Assembly (NCBI GenBank): GCA_019090795.1
Contig: JAHRVG010000102.1
Coordinates: forward strand, 1 to 41,332
Direction: 5' to 3'
Length of the DNA: 41,332 nt
From: Paracoccaceae bacterium
GTDB taxonomy: Bacteria > Pseudomonadota > Alphaproteobacteria > Rhodobacterales > Rhodobacteraceae
The notes beneath the pieces are model-generated. The model saw only the letters and a program-made list of their open reading frames with translations. It had not been told where the DNA came from and did no database searches. Every line of letters starts with the position of its first letter. Positions within the stretch are counted from its first letter, which is position 1. The translations under genes were made by a program, and so were the position numbers. Below, one piece after another: positions 20,922 through 28,083 of this stretch.

Positions 20922-21158
20922 TTATTCCTTCGTCTGCTGGCCATCACGCCAGACCTGAAACAACACAACCAGCGCCCAAACGAAGGCCGCAATCGCGGCA
21001 AAATCGAATAGAAACGCATACTTTATCGGCAATCCAATTTGTCCGCCGATCCAATTGGCCCCCATCCACAGCACAATAGTGGCAGCGATCACGATCGACG
21101 CGATCTTTGCCTGCTTGCGCGCTGCAAGTGGTTGCTGGACCAATTGTTTTCCTTTCAT
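20922..21158 (-). CDS. DUF5337-like small membrane protein of the nuo operon
   Basis: A 78-residue protein with a basic N-terminus (QQPLAARKQAKIA) and two predicted helices (SIVIAATIVLWMGANWIGGQIG and FLFDFAAIAAFVWALVVLFQVW), ending in a polar tail. Sequence and position between nuoE and nuoF match the DUF5337 group found in Rhodobacterales nuo operons. It may be an assembly factor or an accessory membrane subunit, but nothing in the sequence proves this. It lies three bases before nuoF and nine bases after the helix-hairpin-helix protein. Confidence 0.8.
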   Translation of the reverse strand: MKGKQLVQQPLAARKQAKIASIVIAATIVLWMGANWIGGQIGLPIKYAFLFDFAAIAAFVWALVVLFQVWRDGQQTKE

Positions 21159-21167
21159 GCGACAGCG

Positions 21168-21743
21168 TTAATAAACGCCACCATCCTCAACGCGTTTGGA
21201 GAAATCGGTTTCCCCGCCCGCTGCTAATAATCTCGCCTGACCAACCCAATCGTCGCGGGTTACCCGGCCTTTGAAACCTTCCAGATTTGCATCCACCCAA
21301 GATACTTCATCGGCGCTCCAAGCGGCAATTTGGTCAAAGTGGTAAAAACCCATCTCGTTACACATGATCTCCATCTTCGGGCCGATGCCCTTGATCATCT
21401 TGAGATCGTCCGCCTTGTCATCACGCGCCGCACTCAGGGCTACCGGTTTGACACCTTCATCTTCGTTAGCTCCCCCAATCACTGCGCCGCCAGACTCCTC
21501 GGCAACGTCTGGTGATCCAGTCACAGAACCGGATTCGCCTTCCTGTGACAGACAGAAGTAACTCGGCAACACCCAACCAGCAGAAACAGCGGCAATCAAA
21601 CCAAGTACCAGCACAATGATCATCGGCCAATTGGCCCAAGTGACCAGTATTGCCACTACCAGCAGGCCCAACAGAATTGATACCAACCAACAGATTGCCG
21701 GGCATGAAGCCCCAAAAGATCCTTTACTCCCGTTTCCCATCAT
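21168..21743 (-). CDS. Membrane protein with C-terminal helix-hairpin-helix-like domain shared with NuoE
   Basis: A 191-residue protein (190 if the second of two tandem ATGs is used; AGGGAG precedes both). Residues about 17-58 form two membrane helices (LVSILLGLLVVAILVTW and MIIVLVLGLIAAVSAG). A Gly/Glu/Ser-rich linker follows. Residues 103-191 form a domain beginning LSAARDDKADDLKMIKGIGPK, a helix-hairpin-helix-type IKGIGPK turn. By hand alignment about 53 of 76 positions are identical to residues 270-345 of NuoE encoded just upstream. The domain therefore duplicated within this operon. It may dock this protein to complex I or bind nucleic acid; neither can be decided here. Confidence 0.85.
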   Translation of the reverse strand: MMGNGSKGSFGASCPAICWLVSILLGLLVVAILVTWANWPMIIVLVLGLIAAVSAGWVLPSYFCLSQEGESGSVTGSPDVAEESGGAVIGGANEDEGVKPVALSAARDDKADDLKMIKGIGPKMEIMCNEMGFYHFDQIAAWSADEVSWVDANLEGFKGRVTRDDWVGQARLLAAGGETDFSKRVEDGGVY

Positions 21744-21770
21744 CCGTCTCCCTGGTTAGTGCCTTCACAC

Positions 21771-22838
21771 TCAGCCCTCTTTAGGGGCCTTTTTGGAAAA
21801 AGCAGTCTCGCCCCCGCTAGCAAGGATTCTGGCCTGTTCCGTCCAGTTATCTCGCACGATTCTACCCTTAAACTTCAGTCGATTATCTACCCATTCAATC
21901 TGTTCCGCAGACCAATTTTCGATCTGGTCAAAATGGTAAAAGCCCAAGTCGTTCAACACGCCTTCCAGCTTGGGCCCAACGCCCTTAATCAGCTTCAAAT
22001 CATCCGCACCGCCATCACGCGCAGCGCTCAGAATTTCAGGCTCAGCCTCGGCAACGGTCTGTGTCTCCGCTGGCTTTGTGTCTCGTTTTTTGGTCTCGGG
22101 CTTCTTTGCTACCACATCGGCAGCAGCAGCCTTGCGCACCCAAGGTGTCAGCAAGGGCACTTCGGTGCCGTCAATCCGTTTTATGGTATCGCCAATGTCG
22201 GTGGCCAGTGTCGCAGAGGCATTCAGCGGGGCTTTGCCCGCCTCATACTCGGCCAGCGCAATGGCACCGCCCAAAGGTTCTGCTGCATAACGGCCATTCT
22301 GCGGGCCCGGTGTGGGTACTTTGCCCGCAGCCAGCTCATCCAGAATTTCGTTGAACCGTTCCGCGCTCAGATCCTCGTAGTAATCCTTGCCGACCTGAAC
22401 CATTGGCGCGTTGGTGCAAGCCCCAAGGCACTCGACCTCTTCCCAAGAAAACTTGCCATCTGCCGAAATTTCATGCGCGTTTGCTGCGATACGGTCCTTA
22501 CAAATCCCGATCAGATCTTCCGCGCCACAGATCATGCAGGACAGCGTGCCGCACACCTGAATATGGGCTACAGAACCAACAGGTTGCAGTTGGAACATAA
22601 AGTAGAAAGTGGCCACTTCCAACACGCGAATATAGGCCATACCAAGCATATCGGCGATATATTCCAGCGCAGGCTGCGTAAGCCAGCCCTCTTGCTCCTG
22701 TGCGCGCCACAAAAGCGGGATCACGCCAGAAGCCTGACGGCCTTCGGGGAATTTGGTCAACTGACCTTCGGCCCAAGCCTGATTGGCAGGGGTAAAAGCG
22801 AAAGTCTCGGGCTGAGTATGATGGAGACGACGTAGCAT
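21771..22838 (-). CDS. nuoE: NADH-quinone oxidoreductase subunit E with long C-terminal extension
   Basis: A 355-residue protein, about twice the usual NuoE length. Residues 1-165 form the thioredoxin-like [2Fe-2S] subunit (cluster N1a), with Cys ligands in [11 protein letters not shown] (C-x4-C) and [10 protein letters not shown] (C-x3-C). A linker rich in Ala, Lys and Glu follows ([15 protein letters not shown]). Residues 270-355 form a helix-hairpin-helix-like domain ([16 protein letters not shown]) shared with the next gene. I chose the ATG at 22838 because GAGG lies nine bases upstream and the product begins [17 protein letters not shown], as in related NuoE. The longer frame to 23111 lies inside nuoD. 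Extended NuoE is known in alphaproteobacteria. Confidence 0.95.
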   Translation of the reverse strand: MLRRLHHTQPETFAFTPANQAWAEGQLTKFPEGRQASGVIPLLWRAQEQEGWLTQPALEYIADMLGMAYIRVLEVATFYFMFQLQPVGSVAHIQVCGTLSCMICGAEDLIGICKDRIAANAHEISADGKFSWEEVECLGACTNAPMVQVGKDYYEDLSAERFNEILDELAAGKVPTPGPQNGRYAAEPLGGAIALAEYEAGKAPLNASATLATDIGDTIKRIDGTEVPLLTPWVRKAAAADVVAKKPETKKRDTKPAETQTVAEAEPEILSAARDGGADDLKLIKGVGPKLEGVLNDLGFYHFDQIENWSAEQIEWVDNRLKFKGRIVRDNWTEQARILASGGETAFSKKAPKEG

Positions 22839-22887
22839 TAAATGAACCTCAAACCTGTTTTGGCGGGGTGTAGTCGGATTGCGAAAA

Positions 22888-24099
22888 TCACCGGTCGATC
22901 TCCCCGAACACAACATCCAGCGATCCGATGATCGCGGCGACATCTGCCAGTTGATGCCCTTTGGCCATGTAATCCATCGCCGCCAGATGCGGAAATCCGG
23001 GCGCACGAATCTTGGCTTTGTAAGGTTTGTTGGAACCGTCCGAGACAAGGTAAACACCGAACTCGCCCTTGGGGGCCTCAATCGCAGCGTAAACTTCACC
23101 CGCAGGAACATGGAAACCTTCGGTATAGAGTTTGAAGTGGTGGATCAGTGCTTCCATAGAGGTCTTCATATCGGCGCGTTTTGGCGGCGTCAGTTTCCCC
23201 CGTGCCAGTACATCGCCCGGCCCCTCTGCGTTCATCTTGTCGATGGCTTGCAGCATGATTTTCACGCTTTCGCGCATTTCCTGCATCCGGCACAGATAGC
23301 GATCAAAACAGTCACCGTTCTTGCCCACAGGGATCATGAAATCGAATTCATTGTAGCATTCGTAGGGCTGTGCCCGGCGCAAATCCCATGCCATGCCCGA
23401 GCCGCGCACCATCACGCCGCTAAAGCCCAGATCAAGGGCTTCTTGCTCGCTGACGATGCAGATATCCACGTTACGCTGTTTGAAAATCCGGTTTTCGGTC
23501 AGCAACCCGTCAAGATCATCAAGGAAACCCGGGAAGGTTCCACACCAAGTCGCGATGTCATCCAGCAACGCCTGAGGCAGATCCTGATGCACCCCACCGG
23601 GGCGGAAATAATTGGCATGGAGACGGGCGCCACAGGCGCGCTCGTAAAATTCCATCAACAATTCACGCTGCTCAAACGCCCAGAGCGGCGGTGTCAACGC
23701 ACCAACATCAAGCGCCTGCGTGGTCACGTTCAACAGGTGGTTCAGGATACGGCCGATTTCAGAATAGAGCACCCGGATCAAAGAGCCTCGGCGCGGTACT
23801 TCAGCCCCGGTCAGCTTTTCGATTGCCAGACACCAGGCGTGCTCCTGATTCATCGGTGCTACGTAATCCAGTCGATCAAAATATGGCAGGTTTTGCAGGT
23901 AGGTGCGGCTCTCCATCAGCTTTTCAGTGCCACGGTGCAGCAGGCCAATATGCGGGTCACATCGCTCTACCAACTCGCCGTCCAACTCCAGCACAAGGCG
24001 CAAAACGCCGTGCGCCGCCGGATGCTGGGGACCAAAGTTCAGGTTGAAATTACGGATTTGTTGCTCGTCCGTGGTCGCGTCTTTGAAAGAACCGTCCAT
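22888..24099 (-). CDS. nuoD: NADH-quinone oxidoreductase subunit D
   Basis: A 403-residue 49-kDa-type subunit that forms the quinone-binding site with NuoB. Characteristic segments are [21 protein letters not shown] (quinone-site His), [47 protein letters not shown] and the C-terminal [19 protein letters not shown]. The ATG at 24099 shares its A with the stop of the 36-codon ORF upstream (TAATG), so translation is coupled to the small ORFs. Confidence 0.97.
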   Translation of the reverse strand: MDGSFKDATTDEQQIRNFNLNFGPQHPAAHGVLRLVLELDGELVERCDPHIGLLHRGTEKLMESRTYLQNLPYFDRLDYVAPMNQEHAWCLAIEKLTGAEVPRRGSLIRVLYSEIGRILNHLLNVTTQALDVGALTPPLWAFEQRELLMEFYERACGARLHANYFRPGGVHQDLPQALLDDIATWCGTFPGFLDDLDGLLTENRIFKQRNVDICIVSEQEALDLGFSGVMVRGSGMAWDLRRAQPYECYNEFDFMIPVGKNGDCFDRYLCRMQEMRESVKIMLQAIDKMNAEGPGDVLARGKLTPPKRADMKTSMEALIHHFKLYTEGFHVPAGEVYAAIEAPKGEFGVYLVSDGSNKPYKAKIRAPGFPHLAAMDYMAKGHQLADVAAIIGSLDVVFGEIDR

Positions 24100-24209
24100 T
24101 ATTTACGCCCCTTGGCAGCCACTTTGGCTTGTTTGGGTTTGGCCGCAAGCGCAGCCAAAGCCACGCTCAACAGGGTAGCCCCGATCAATATTCCGGTTGC
24201 AAAAGTCAT
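24099..24209 (-). CDS. Small single-helix membrane ORF C (nuoC-nuoD interval)
   Basis: A 36-residue ORF that starts at an ATG overlapping the mini-ORF stop (ATGA) and ends by overlapping the nuoD start (TAATG). It encodes one hydrophobic helix ([21 protein letters not shown]) followed by a strongly basic tail ([13 protein letters not shown]). AAAGGGG lies upstream at a good distance, within the 33-bp repeat. The basic tail should face the cytoplasm. The perfect coupling on both sides supports real translation. No family is recognised. Confidence 0.6.
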   Translation of the reverse strand: MTFATGILIGATLLSVALAALAAKPKQAKVAAKGRK

Positions 24210-24238
24210 GCTTTCGCCCCTTTCAACTTGTCGCCGTA
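24206..24238 (-). repeat. 33-bp direct repeat, copy 2 (coupling cassette)
   Basis: Matches 24438-24470 at 29 of 33 positions. It encodes [10 protein letters not shown] and contains a purine-rich ribosome site plus the overlapping stop/start (GCATGA) of ORF C. Confidence 0.85.
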
Positions 24239-24241
24239 CAT
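24206..24241 (-). CDS. Eleven-codon mini-ORF with an ideal ribosome site
   Basis: The [14 protein letters not shown] begins in a TGATG overlap with ORF B and ends in an ATGA overlap with ORF C. Its ribosome site AAGGAGGA (24251-24258) is nine bases upstream, the best one I saw in the window. Ten of its residues copy the C-terminal tail of ORF A ([10 protein letters not shown]). It looks like the detached tail of a duplicated gene that still serves as a translational relay. Whether the peptide has a role of its own is unknown. Confidence 0.5.
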   Translation of the reverse strand: MYGDKLKGAKA

Positions 24242-24441
24242 CACTCGGATTCCTCCTTGAAGGCAACAATCCACAATAAAACCAGCGCAACCACCGGAAT
24301 AATCGCAAATATCGCGACCCATGACGGTATGCCACTGCGCGGCAAAAGCCGCCAAAAAGGAACCACCAGCAAACCAGCCATAACCAGAAGCCAGAGCAAG
24401 CCGCCGCCGCCCATATTGAACCCGTACCCACCAAACATCAT
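24241..24441 (-). CDS. Small two-helix membrane ORF B (paralog of ORF A)
   Basis: A 66-residue ORF starting at tandem ATGs (24441 and 24438) that overlap the stop of ORF A; AAGGGAG lies just upstream. After a Gly-rich N-terminus (FGGYGFNMGGGG) there are two hydrophobic helices separated by PFWRLLPRSGIPSW, and an acidic end (FKEESE). The core aligns with ORF A: PFWRLLPRSG against [10 protein letters not shown], and VLLWIVAF against ILLWLLAY. A tandem duplication is the simplest reading. Relative to ORF A, 23 bases that include a strong ribosome site and a stop codon separate its core from the YGDKLKGAK tail. Function unknown; probably a small accessory membrane protein of complex I. Confidence 0.65.
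   Translation of the reverse strand: MMFGGYGFNMGGGGLLWLLVMAGLLVVPFWRLLPRSGIPSWVAIFAIIPVVALVLLWIVAFKEESE
24251..24258 (-). promoter_or_regulatory. Strong Shine-Dalgarno of the 11-codon mini-ORF
   Basis: AAGGAGGA on the minus strand, within the last codons of ORF B, nine bases before the mini-ORF ATG. It is near-complementary to the 16S anti-SD and is the main support for translation of the mini-ORF. Confidence 0.6.
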
Positions 24442-24470
24442 GATTTCGCTCCCTTCAACTTGTCGCCATA
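24438..24470 (-). repeat. 33-bp direct repeat, copy 1 (coupling cassette)
   Basis: Encodes [10 protein letters not shown] and the stop of ORF A, with AAGGGAG acting as ribosome site for ORF B. The second copy lies 199 bases downstream in the operon. Three of the four differences are synonymous changes and one is Ser/Ala. Confidence 0.85.
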
Positions 24471-24623
24471 TGCCAGCAGCCACAGCAATATCACAGCGCC
24501 CGCAGGCAGGATCAACGCGCCAAACGCGAGGTATTTGTTATAGCCTGCCGCCGGCAACAGCTTGTAAAACGGCGCAATCACCACTGCGGCAGAAATCAAA
24601 TACCAAAAGGCAAGCGTTGTCAC
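24438..24623 (-). CDS. Small two-helix membrane ORF A (paralog of ORF B)
   Basis: A 61-residue ORF with a GTG start overlapping the nuoC stop (GTGA). Two hydrophobic helices ([17 protein letters not shown] and [21 protein letters not shown]) surround a short polar loop [11 protein letters not shown]; the tail [10 protein letters not shown] is basic. It is paralogous to ORF B next to it. The codon-level fit of start and stop to its neighbours argues that it is real. It is likely an inner-membrane protein made together with complex I; no known family is recognised. Confidence 0.65.
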   Translation of the reverse strand: MTTLAFWYLISAAVVIAPFYKLLPAAGYNKYLAFGALILPAGAVILLWLLAYGDKLKGAKS

Positions 24624-25231
24624 TTGGCCGCCTCCGGTTTTTCGTCACCGGGCAGGATGTATTTCGCACCCTCCCATGGCGACATAAAGTCAAACTGGCG
24701 GTATTCCTGAACCAGAGAAACAGGTTCATAAACAACCTTTTTCTCGACTTCGTCATAGCGCAGCTCCACATAACCCGAGGTCGGGAAATCCTTGCGCAAC
24801 GGATGACCTTTGAACCCATAATCCGTTAGGATACGGCGCATATCCGGGTGATTGTCAAACAGGATGCCATACATATCAAAGACTTCACGCTCGTACCAAT
24901 CGGCCGAGGCGTGTACTCCGGTAATACTGGGCACCTGCTCATCTTCGCGGACGTGAGCCTTAACCCGGATACGCAAATTGGAATACATCGACAGAAAGTG
25001 GTAAACCACCTCGAACCGTTTGTCACGATCCGGAAAATCCACCGCTGTAATATCTATCAAGGTCGAAAATCGGGTTTCGCGATCATTCTTGATACACTCG
25101 ACAAACCGCGGCACCGCGGCGCAAGAGACAACAACCGTCAGCTCTCCGACATCATTAACTTCTGCTGACAAAACATCCTGCGAGTTACCCTCTGCCAGCC
25201 GATTGCCCAATTCCTCAAGTGCTTTGGTCAT
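24620..25231 (-). CDS. nuoC: NADH-quinone oxidoreductase subunit C
   Basis: A 203-residue 30-kDa-type subunit of the peripheral arm. The signature is [37 protein letters not shown], here intact around residues 120-158. The N-terminal half contains [27 protein letters not shown]. It starts four bases after nuoB, and its stop overlaps the GTG of ORF A. It is separate from nuoD, unlike the NuoCD fusion of enterobacteria. Confidence 0.97.
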   Translation of the reverse strand: MTKALEELGNRLAEGNSQDVLSAEVNDVGELTVVVSCAAVPRFVECIKNDRETRFSTLIDITAVDFPDRDKRFEVVYHFLSMYSNLRIRVKAHVREDEQVPSITGVHASADWYEREVFDMYGILFDNHPDMRRILTDYGFKGHPLRKDFPTSGYVELRYDEVEKKVVYEPVSLVQEYRQFDFMSPWEGAKYILPGDEKPEAAK

Positions 25232-25235
25232 AGCG

Positions 25236-25763
25236 CTACCTTACAATCGTGCCGGTGCGGCGAATTTTGCGTTGCAGTTGCAGAATACCATAGAGCAGAG
25301 CTTCCGCCGAAGGCGGACAGCCGGGCACATAGACATCCACCGGAACAATTCGGTCACACCCACGCACAACGGAATAGGAATAGTGGTAATACCCGCCGCC
25401 ATTCGCACAAGACCCCATAGAAATCACGTAACGCGGTTCCGGCATCTGATCGTATACCTTGCGCAAAGCCGGGGCCATCTTATTGGTCAGTGTGCCCGCG
25501 ACGATCATCAAATCCGACTGACGCGGGGAGGCCCGCGGTGCAGTACCAAACCGTTCCAGGTCATAGCGCGCCATCGCGGCATGCATCATCTCAACCGCAC
25601 AACAGGCCAGACCGAAGGTCATCCAGTGCAGCGAACCCGTGCGCGCCCAGTTGACCACATCCTCTAGCGAGGTGACAACAAAGCCCTTGTCGGCCAGATC
25701 ATCATTCAACGCACGCGCAGTGACATCCAGATCAACACCGGCTGTATTTTGTGACGTCATCAT
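25236..25763 (-). CDS. nuoB: NADH-quinone oxidoreductase subunit B
   Basis: A 175-residue PSST-type subunit that holds cluster N2. The ligand motif is [12 protein letters not shown] (tandem Cys), with further Cys in [17 protein letters not shown] and [14 protein letters not shown]. Start: tandem ATGs at 25763/25760, the first overlapping the nuoA stop (ATGA). A longer reading to 25790 would lie within nuoA. Length matches the family. Confidence 0.97.
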   Translation of the reverse strand: MMTSQNTAGVDLDVTARALNDDLADKGFVVTSLEDVVNWARTGSLHWMTFGLACCAVEMMHAAMARYDLERFGTAPRASPRQSDLMIVAGTLTNKMAPALRKVYDQMPEPRYVISMGSCANGGGYYHYSYSVVRGCDRIVPVDVYVPGCPPSAEALLYGILQLQRKIRRTGTIVR

Positions 25764-26125
25764 TCCCATTCCAGCGCCCCTTTCTTCCACTCATAGGCAA
25801 ACCCGATGGTCAGAACGCCCAAGAAAACTATCATTGACCAAAAACCCAAACCAGTCATGGTCTTCAGGCTCACCGCCCAGGGAAACAGGAAGGCAACCTC
25901 AAGATCGAAAATAATGAACAAAATGGCCACTAGATAGAAACGCACGTCAAACTTCATCCGTGCATCGTCGAAAGCGTTGAAACCACACTCATAGGCCGAA
26001 GTTTTTTCCGGATCGGGATTGCGAACTGCCAGAATCACTGCTGCGAGAATCAGCACCACCCCAAGGGCGGTGGCAATCGCAAGGAGGATCAATATGGGCA
26101 AATACTCTCGTAATAGTGCGTCCAA
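25760..26125 (-). CDS. nuoA: NADH-quinone oxidoreductase subunit A (TTG start)
   Basis: A 121-residue three-helix membrane subunit with [44 protein letters not shown]-type sequence, including the conserved YECG loop and the acidic pair in FDLEV. The start codon is TTG at 26125: an in-frame TGA lies two codons upstream and no ATG occurs before residue 59, while GAGGGAG sits six bases before the TTG. The product [14 protein letters not shown] is the normal NuoA N-terminus. It is the first gene of the nuo operon. Confidence 0.95.
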   Translation of the reverse strand: MDALLREYLPILILLAIATALGVVLILAAVILAVRNPDPEKTSAYECGFNAFDDARMKFDVRFYLVAILFIIFDLEVAFLFPWAVSLKTMTGLGFWSMIVFLGVLTIGFAYEWKKGALEWE

Positions 26126-26149
26126 AGGTCACTCCCTCTTTGCTCTAGG

Positions 26150-26160
26150 CCTGTGGCCAA
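26150..26160. repeat. Direct repeat CCTGTGGCCAA, proximal copy
   Basis: Eleven identical bases recur at 26208-26218. The copies flank an inverted repeat at 26174-26192 in the nuoA upstream region and contain a TGGCCA palindrome. Confidence 0.7.
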
Positions 26161-26173
26161 TTTTTTTAGCTGA

Positions 26174-26192
26174 CATTAGATTTTTTCTAATG
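26174..26192. promoter_or_regulatory. Inverted repeat CATTAGA-N5-TCTAATG upstream of nuoA
   Basis: Perfect seven-base arms at 26174-26180 and 26186-26192 around TTTTT. It lies between the two CCTGTGGCCAA repeats and just downstream of the candidate nuo -10, where a repressor or an early-leader hairpin would act. Confidence 0.5.
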
Positions 26193-26199
26193 CGCCTCA

Positions 26200-26228
26200 G
26201 ACTTATCCCTGTGGCCAAGGCGGGTCAA
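26200..26228 (-). promoter_or_regulatory. Candidate promoter of the nuo operon
   Basis: On the minus strand TTGACC (26223-26228) is followed by 17 bases and TAAGTC (26200-26205). The -35 is good and the -10 is weak. The distal CCTGTGGCCAA repeat lies within the spacer, as expected for a regulated promoter. The leader to the TTG would be about 70 nt. Confidence 0.35.
26208..26218. repeat. Direct repeat CCTGTGGCCAA, distal copy
   Basis: Identical to 26150-26160. It lies between the candidate -35 and -10 boxes of the nuo promoter. Confidence 0.7.
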
Positions 26229-26365
26229 GCGCAAGCACGCGTTTGATCCCGCTTGAAGACAAGAATTTTCTGCGTTAGCGCACGCCTGTCTCCTTATAGA
26301 TATAAACTTGCGGTCAGCGAGGCTTCCCCCTATCGTTTGGCGTAAACACAGGTCGATATAAAGCA

Positions 26366-27226
26366 ATGCCAGCAAGACTCCCTTACTTGAAAACGCGCAC
26401 ATTCCTGCTCGGAGTCGGGGCACAGAAGGCGGGCACGACCTGGCTCTATTATTATCTCGACAAACATCCCGATGTTTACATGTCGCCGATCAAGGAAATG
26501 CATTTTTTCGGCAACCGTTCGGGGGCCGAGGCCTGGCCGCTCAACAGTTTTCGCAAAAAACTGCGTGAACGCAAGAAACGGCAGCAAGAAAGCAATCCGC
26601 AATCCGAAAAGCCGTTCATTGCCCTGCGCGAACGCATCCGCATGCAAGGAAATATGGCCGCCTATAAGCGGTTCTTTCGCAAACGGGTGGGGAAAAGGCC
26701 TGTCTTTGGTGAAATCACCCCAGCCTACAGCAAGTTGCCCTTAGATGAGCTGCGTTTTGTGCAGGGACATTTCCCGAAAACAAAAGTAATATTCCTGATG
26801 CGCAACCCAGTCGACCGTTTGTGGTCACAGATGCGCTTTTCCGAGCAGTTCAACAACATTGAGGAGCTGGAAAACAGGTTGGACAGTGTTTTGGATCAAT
26901 CGGTGTATGCAGAGCGCGTCGATTACATTAAAACCATTCACAATCTGCGCAACGTGTTTGCCCCCGAACAGGTGCACTATGAATTCTACGAGCATCTGTT
27001 CACCGACGACGCGGTGGTAAGGTTGTGCAACTTTTTAGAAATCCCCTACAAACCGGCGAATTTCTCTAAAAAGCGCAACGTATCAACCAAAGTGCCGCTC
27101 AGCCCGCTGCTCCGCCCCAAGGTGGTCACTGCCCTGCGCGGGCAGTATGATTTTGTGATGCAGGAATTTGGCGACCAGATCCCCAAGAGCTGGATCGAGG
27201 ATATGCAGAATAGCCCCCAACTTTAA
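26366..27226 (+). CDS. Sulfotransferase family protein (PAPS-dependent)
   Basis: A 286-residue cytoplasmic or membrane-associated sulfotransferase. The 5'-phosphosulfate loop is GAQKAGTTWLYYYLDKHPDV, and the 3'-phosphate site is FLMRNPVDRLWSQMRF (R...S pattern), as in heparan N-sulfotransferase-like bacterial enzymes. A basic insert, RKKLRERKKRQQES, lies near residue 75. It would transfer sulfate from PAPS to a glycan or small molecule; the acceptor is unknown. It diverges from nuoA across 240 bases and converges with the HMG-CoA lyase gene, with which it shares TTAA as reciprocal stop codons. The ribosome site is weak. No partner sulfation genes are seen nearby. Confidence 0.88.
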   Translation: MPARLPYLKTRTFLLGVGAQKAGTTWLYYYLDKHPDVYMSPIKEMHFFGNRSGAEAWPLNSFRKKLRERKKRQQESNPQSEKPFIALRERIRMQGNMAAYKRFFRKRVGKRPVFGEITPAYSKLPLDELRFVQGHFPKTKVIFLMRNPVDRLWSQMRFSEQFNNIEELENRLDSVLDQSVYAERVDYIKTIHNLRNVFAPEQVHYEFYEHLFTDDAVVRLCNFLEIPYKPANFSKKRNVSTKVPLSPLLRPKVVTALRGQYDFVMQEFGDQIPKSWIEDMQNSPQL

Positions 27227-28083
27227 TCGTGAACCCCACGCAGAGTTTTGGCAAAAACAGCGGCCGCTGCCAGCTTGTCCAGATCAAGGCCGGTTTCATA
27301 GCCCGCATCGCGCAGCATCAACGCCACCGCGCCAGTGTCCACATTCCCAGCAGCCCCCGGCGCATATGGACAACCGCCCAAACCGCCAACGGATGAATCA
27401 AACACACGCACGCCCAACTCCAGCGAGGCCGCAATATTTTCAAGCGCCCGCCCTGCTGTATCGTGGTAATGTCCCGCCAGTTGATCCACCGGAACCACCT
27501 GTTGCACCGCCTTCAACATAGCCGCGATACTATCCGGCGTGGCCTGCCCAATGGTGTCGCCAACACTGATTTCATAACACCCAAGCGCCAGCAGCTTCTC
27601 GGCCACCTCGGCCACGGCTGCGGGATCGGTTGCACCGTCAAATGGACAATCGGTAACGCAAGAAATATAACCCCGCATCAACATGCCATCCGCCTTGGCA
27701 GCTGCGGCAACATCCACAAAGCGGGCGATACTTTCTTCCACAGTGCAGTTAATGTTGGCCTTGGAAAAGCCCTCAGAAGCAGAGGCAAAAATAGCGATCT
27801 CGTCTGCTTTGGCAGCTTTAGCGCCCTCATAACCGCGAAAATTCGGTGTCAGCGCTGCATAACGTATACCGTCCCGCCGCTTGATCCCCGCCAGCACGTC
27901 GGCGCTATCGGCCATCTGCGGCACCCATTTCGGGGACACAAAGCTGGCAATCTCGATTCGGGAAAACCCGCAATCCGACAACATATCCACCAGCGCAACC
28001 TTGTCCTTGGTGCTGATCTGACGTTTTTCATTCTGCAACCCGTCGCGTGGGCCAACTTCGAAAATTTCGACTGTTTCAACCAT
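27223..28083 (-). CDS. mvaB: Hydroxymethylglutaryl-CoA lyase
   Basis: A 286-residue TIM-barrel enzyme that cleaves HMG-CoA to acetyl-CoA and acetoacetate, the last step of leucine breakdown. Marks: EVGPRDGLQNEKR at the N-terminus (catalytic Arg and metal Asp), the metal-binding H-x-H in AGHYHDTAGRAL, and GLGGCPYAPGAAGNV with the catalytic cysteine. I chose the ATG at 28083 because GAGG lies six bases upstream; an ATG four codons earlier (28095) is possible. Either start overlaps the end of the GST-family gene. Confidence 0.94.
   Translation of the reverse strand: MVETVEIFEVGPRDGLQNEKRQISTKDKVALVDMLSDCGFSRIEIASFVSPKWVPQMADSADVLAGIKRRDGIRYAALTPNFRGYEGAKAAKADEIAIFASASEGFSKANINCTVEESIARFVDVAAAAKADGMLMRGYISCVTDCPFDGATDPAAVAEVAEKLLALGCYEISVGDTIGQATPDSIAAMLKAVQQVVPVDQLAGHYHDTAGRALENIAASLELGVRVFDSSVGGLGGCPYAPGAAGNVDTGAVALMLRDAGYETGLDLDKLAAAAVFAKTLRGVHD

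Noticed and set aside
21759-22835. Plus-strand open frame of 358 codons
   Set aside because: Antisense to nuoE; no ribosome site or motif.
22879-24279. Long plus-strand open frame of 466 codons
   Set aside because: It is antisense to nuoD, whose product matches its family along the full length; the plus-strand translation is low in recognisable motifs and rich in residues typical of antisense frames.
26357-26362. TATAAA just before the sulfotransferase ATG
   Set aside because: It is only four bases from the start codon and has no -35 at the proper distance, so it is unlikely to be the promoter unless the transcript is leaderless.
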